A stretch of DNA of 64,000 nt from CBDIBC01 sp965276635 (lineage in GTDB: Bacteria > Actinomycetota > Acidimicrobiia > Acidimicrobiales > Palsa-688). The notes under the pieces were generated by a model. That model saw only the letters and a list, made by a program, of their open reading frames with translations. It had not been told where the DNA came from and searched no databases. The stretch covers positions 62,001 through 126,000 of the forward strand of contig CBDIBC010000002.1 in assembly GCA_965276635.1 (NCBI GenBank). Reading direction: 5' to 3'. Position numbers and translations under genes: made by a program. This document shows, one piece after another, positions 63,241 to 64,000 of this stretch (the first letter of the stretch is position 1; each line of letters opens with the position of its first letter).

Positions 63241-64000
63241 TCGATCGTCGCTCGACGGCGTCGGCGAACTGACGCCAGTCCTCGGCGTAGCGGCGCGCCT
63301 GGTCGGCCACCTCATAGATCCGGCTGAGAGGGACCGCGCCGATGTACTCGCACCATCGGGCCGCCGTGCCTGCGGCGTCGAACCAGGAGGCGAAGTCGGC
63401 GCTGTCGTCGCTCGACCGGCACGCTGTGTCCCCGGTCCACGCCGGCTCGGATCGCGTCGGCGGGCTCCACGGGGCCGACACCTCCCTCTGGTGGGAGCGG
63501 CGAGGGTCCTCGCCGCGCTCGATGCGGTTTCGCACCGATCGGACGGTTTCCGGAGCGGCCCCCACCTCCTGCGCGATCTGGCGCAGGGAGGCCCTCGGGC
63601 TGGTAGCGATGGCGTCGGCAATCCGAGCTCGCACCGCCGTCGCGTGGACCGGCCGCACCCGCCGGTCCCGGCCGACACGTACGTGGGGTTCCGGCCTGCT
63701 GTCCCCCGCCCGCACCGCAGCCCTCAGTCGACCCACGGTCTTGTGGTCCAACGCGCAGATCCGTCCGATGGCCCGATCGGATCGCTCTCGTGAGGTCGCG
63801 AGCAGGCGCCTCGCCGCTGCGCTGCGCTCGGCGATGGACAGCGGCAGTCCGTGCTGGACGTTGGCCTGTACTGCCTCGATGAAGGCCTCGTCGTCTGTGC
63901 CGTGAAAGAGGCGGGCGTTGATGGTCGTCAGCCGGAGCTGGCGCGCAGCCACCACTCGGTGCATCCCATCGATGACCTGGAGGGTGGTTCCGGACACCAG
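63224..64000 (-). CDS. ParB-N/HTH regulator, StrR-like (5' partial)
   Basis: At least 257 aa; the frame begins at or beyond the right edge. The ParB-like box LQVIDGMHRVVAARQLRLTTI is followed by FIEAVQANVQHGLPLSIAERSAAARRLL and an HTH-like RSDRAIGRICALDHKTVGRLR. A second HTH-type segment reads ASLRQIAQEVGAAPETVRSVRNRI. The combination matches StrR-type pathway regulators of antibiotic clusters as well as plasmid ParB relatives. It hints at a different functional region beyond 64 kb. Confidence 0.82.
   Translation of the reverse strand: MVSGTTLQVIDGMHRVVAARQLRLTTINARLFHGTDDEAFIEAVQANVQHGLPLSIAERSAAARRLLATSRERSDRAIGRICALDHKTVGRLRAAVRAGDSRPEPHVRVGRDRRVRPVHATAVRARIADAIATSPRASLRQIAQEVGAAPETVRSVRNRIERGEDPRRSHQREVSAPWSPPTRSEPAWTGDTACRSSDDSADFASWFDAAGTAARWCEYIGAVPLSRIYEVADQARRYAEDWRQFADAVERRSINSAS

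Overview
The window is high-GC (roughly two-thirds G+C by eye), with frequent GTG/TTG starts, 4-base ATGA/GTGA gene overlaps and actinobacterial gene families: a group 1h [NiFe]-hydrogenase operon, DUF6893, DUF5947, DUF6084 and DUF6390 proteins, many F420/LLM-type oxidoreductases, TetR regulators, and DUF35-thiolase and MaoC/CaiB catabolic genes. This fits an aerobic soil-type actinomycete, plausibly in or near Acidimicrobiia; that placement is inference. I see no rRNA, tRNA, CRISPR array or intact transposase.

Layout. 1-2262 (-): NodS-like methyltransferase, PIG-L deacetylase and a divergent acyl-CoA dehydrogenase-like protein with overlapping ends. 2432-7310 (-): a single-chain biotin-dependent acyl-CoA carboxylase and a LigD phosphoesterase-polymerase without ligase. 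8281-19459 (-): a hydrogenase locus, in transcription order hypA, hypB, hhyS, hhyL, a NifU-type FeS protein, DUF5947, DUF6084, an unknown 486-aa protein, a 39-aa DUF6893 protein, a maturation protease, two hypC, hypD and DUF6390. hypE and hypF are not in the window. The structural subunits have no Tat signal, so this looks like a cytoplasmic aerobic H2-oxidising (group 1h/'group 5') enzyme. 19.7-23.9 kb: ftsH and an alternative-oxidase-like diiron protein on +, facing a response regulator and an SPFH protein on -. An 85-bp inverted duplication of the SPFH leader flanks this block. 24.5-27.9 kb: desaturase, DHFR-like, plasmid-stabilisation-like and DUF72 genes.

27.9-64 kb is a catabolic region rich in acyl-CoA dehydrogenases, enoyl-CoA and MaoC hydratases, CaiB CoA-transferases, DUF35-thiolase pairs, LLM oxidoreductases, a P450 with its ferredoxin, amidohydrolases and TetR regulators. 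The combination suggests CoA-dependent breakdown of steroid-, terpenoid- or other cyclic-type substrates; the substrate is not evident. Many genes here are broken: premature TAG codons, frameshifts, internal deletions and 5' or 3' truncations affect about 20 loci, while 1-27.9 kb shows only a duplicated gene start (the SPFH leader) and no broken gene.

How it fits together: the hydrogenase locus and the AOX-like protein suggest energy from trace H2 and respiratory flexibility. The 3' half looks like a catabolic island being lost or reshuffled, with intact modules (P450/ferredoxin/amidohydrolase, thiolase/DUF35, paired ACDs, LLM/CMD) between the remains of others.
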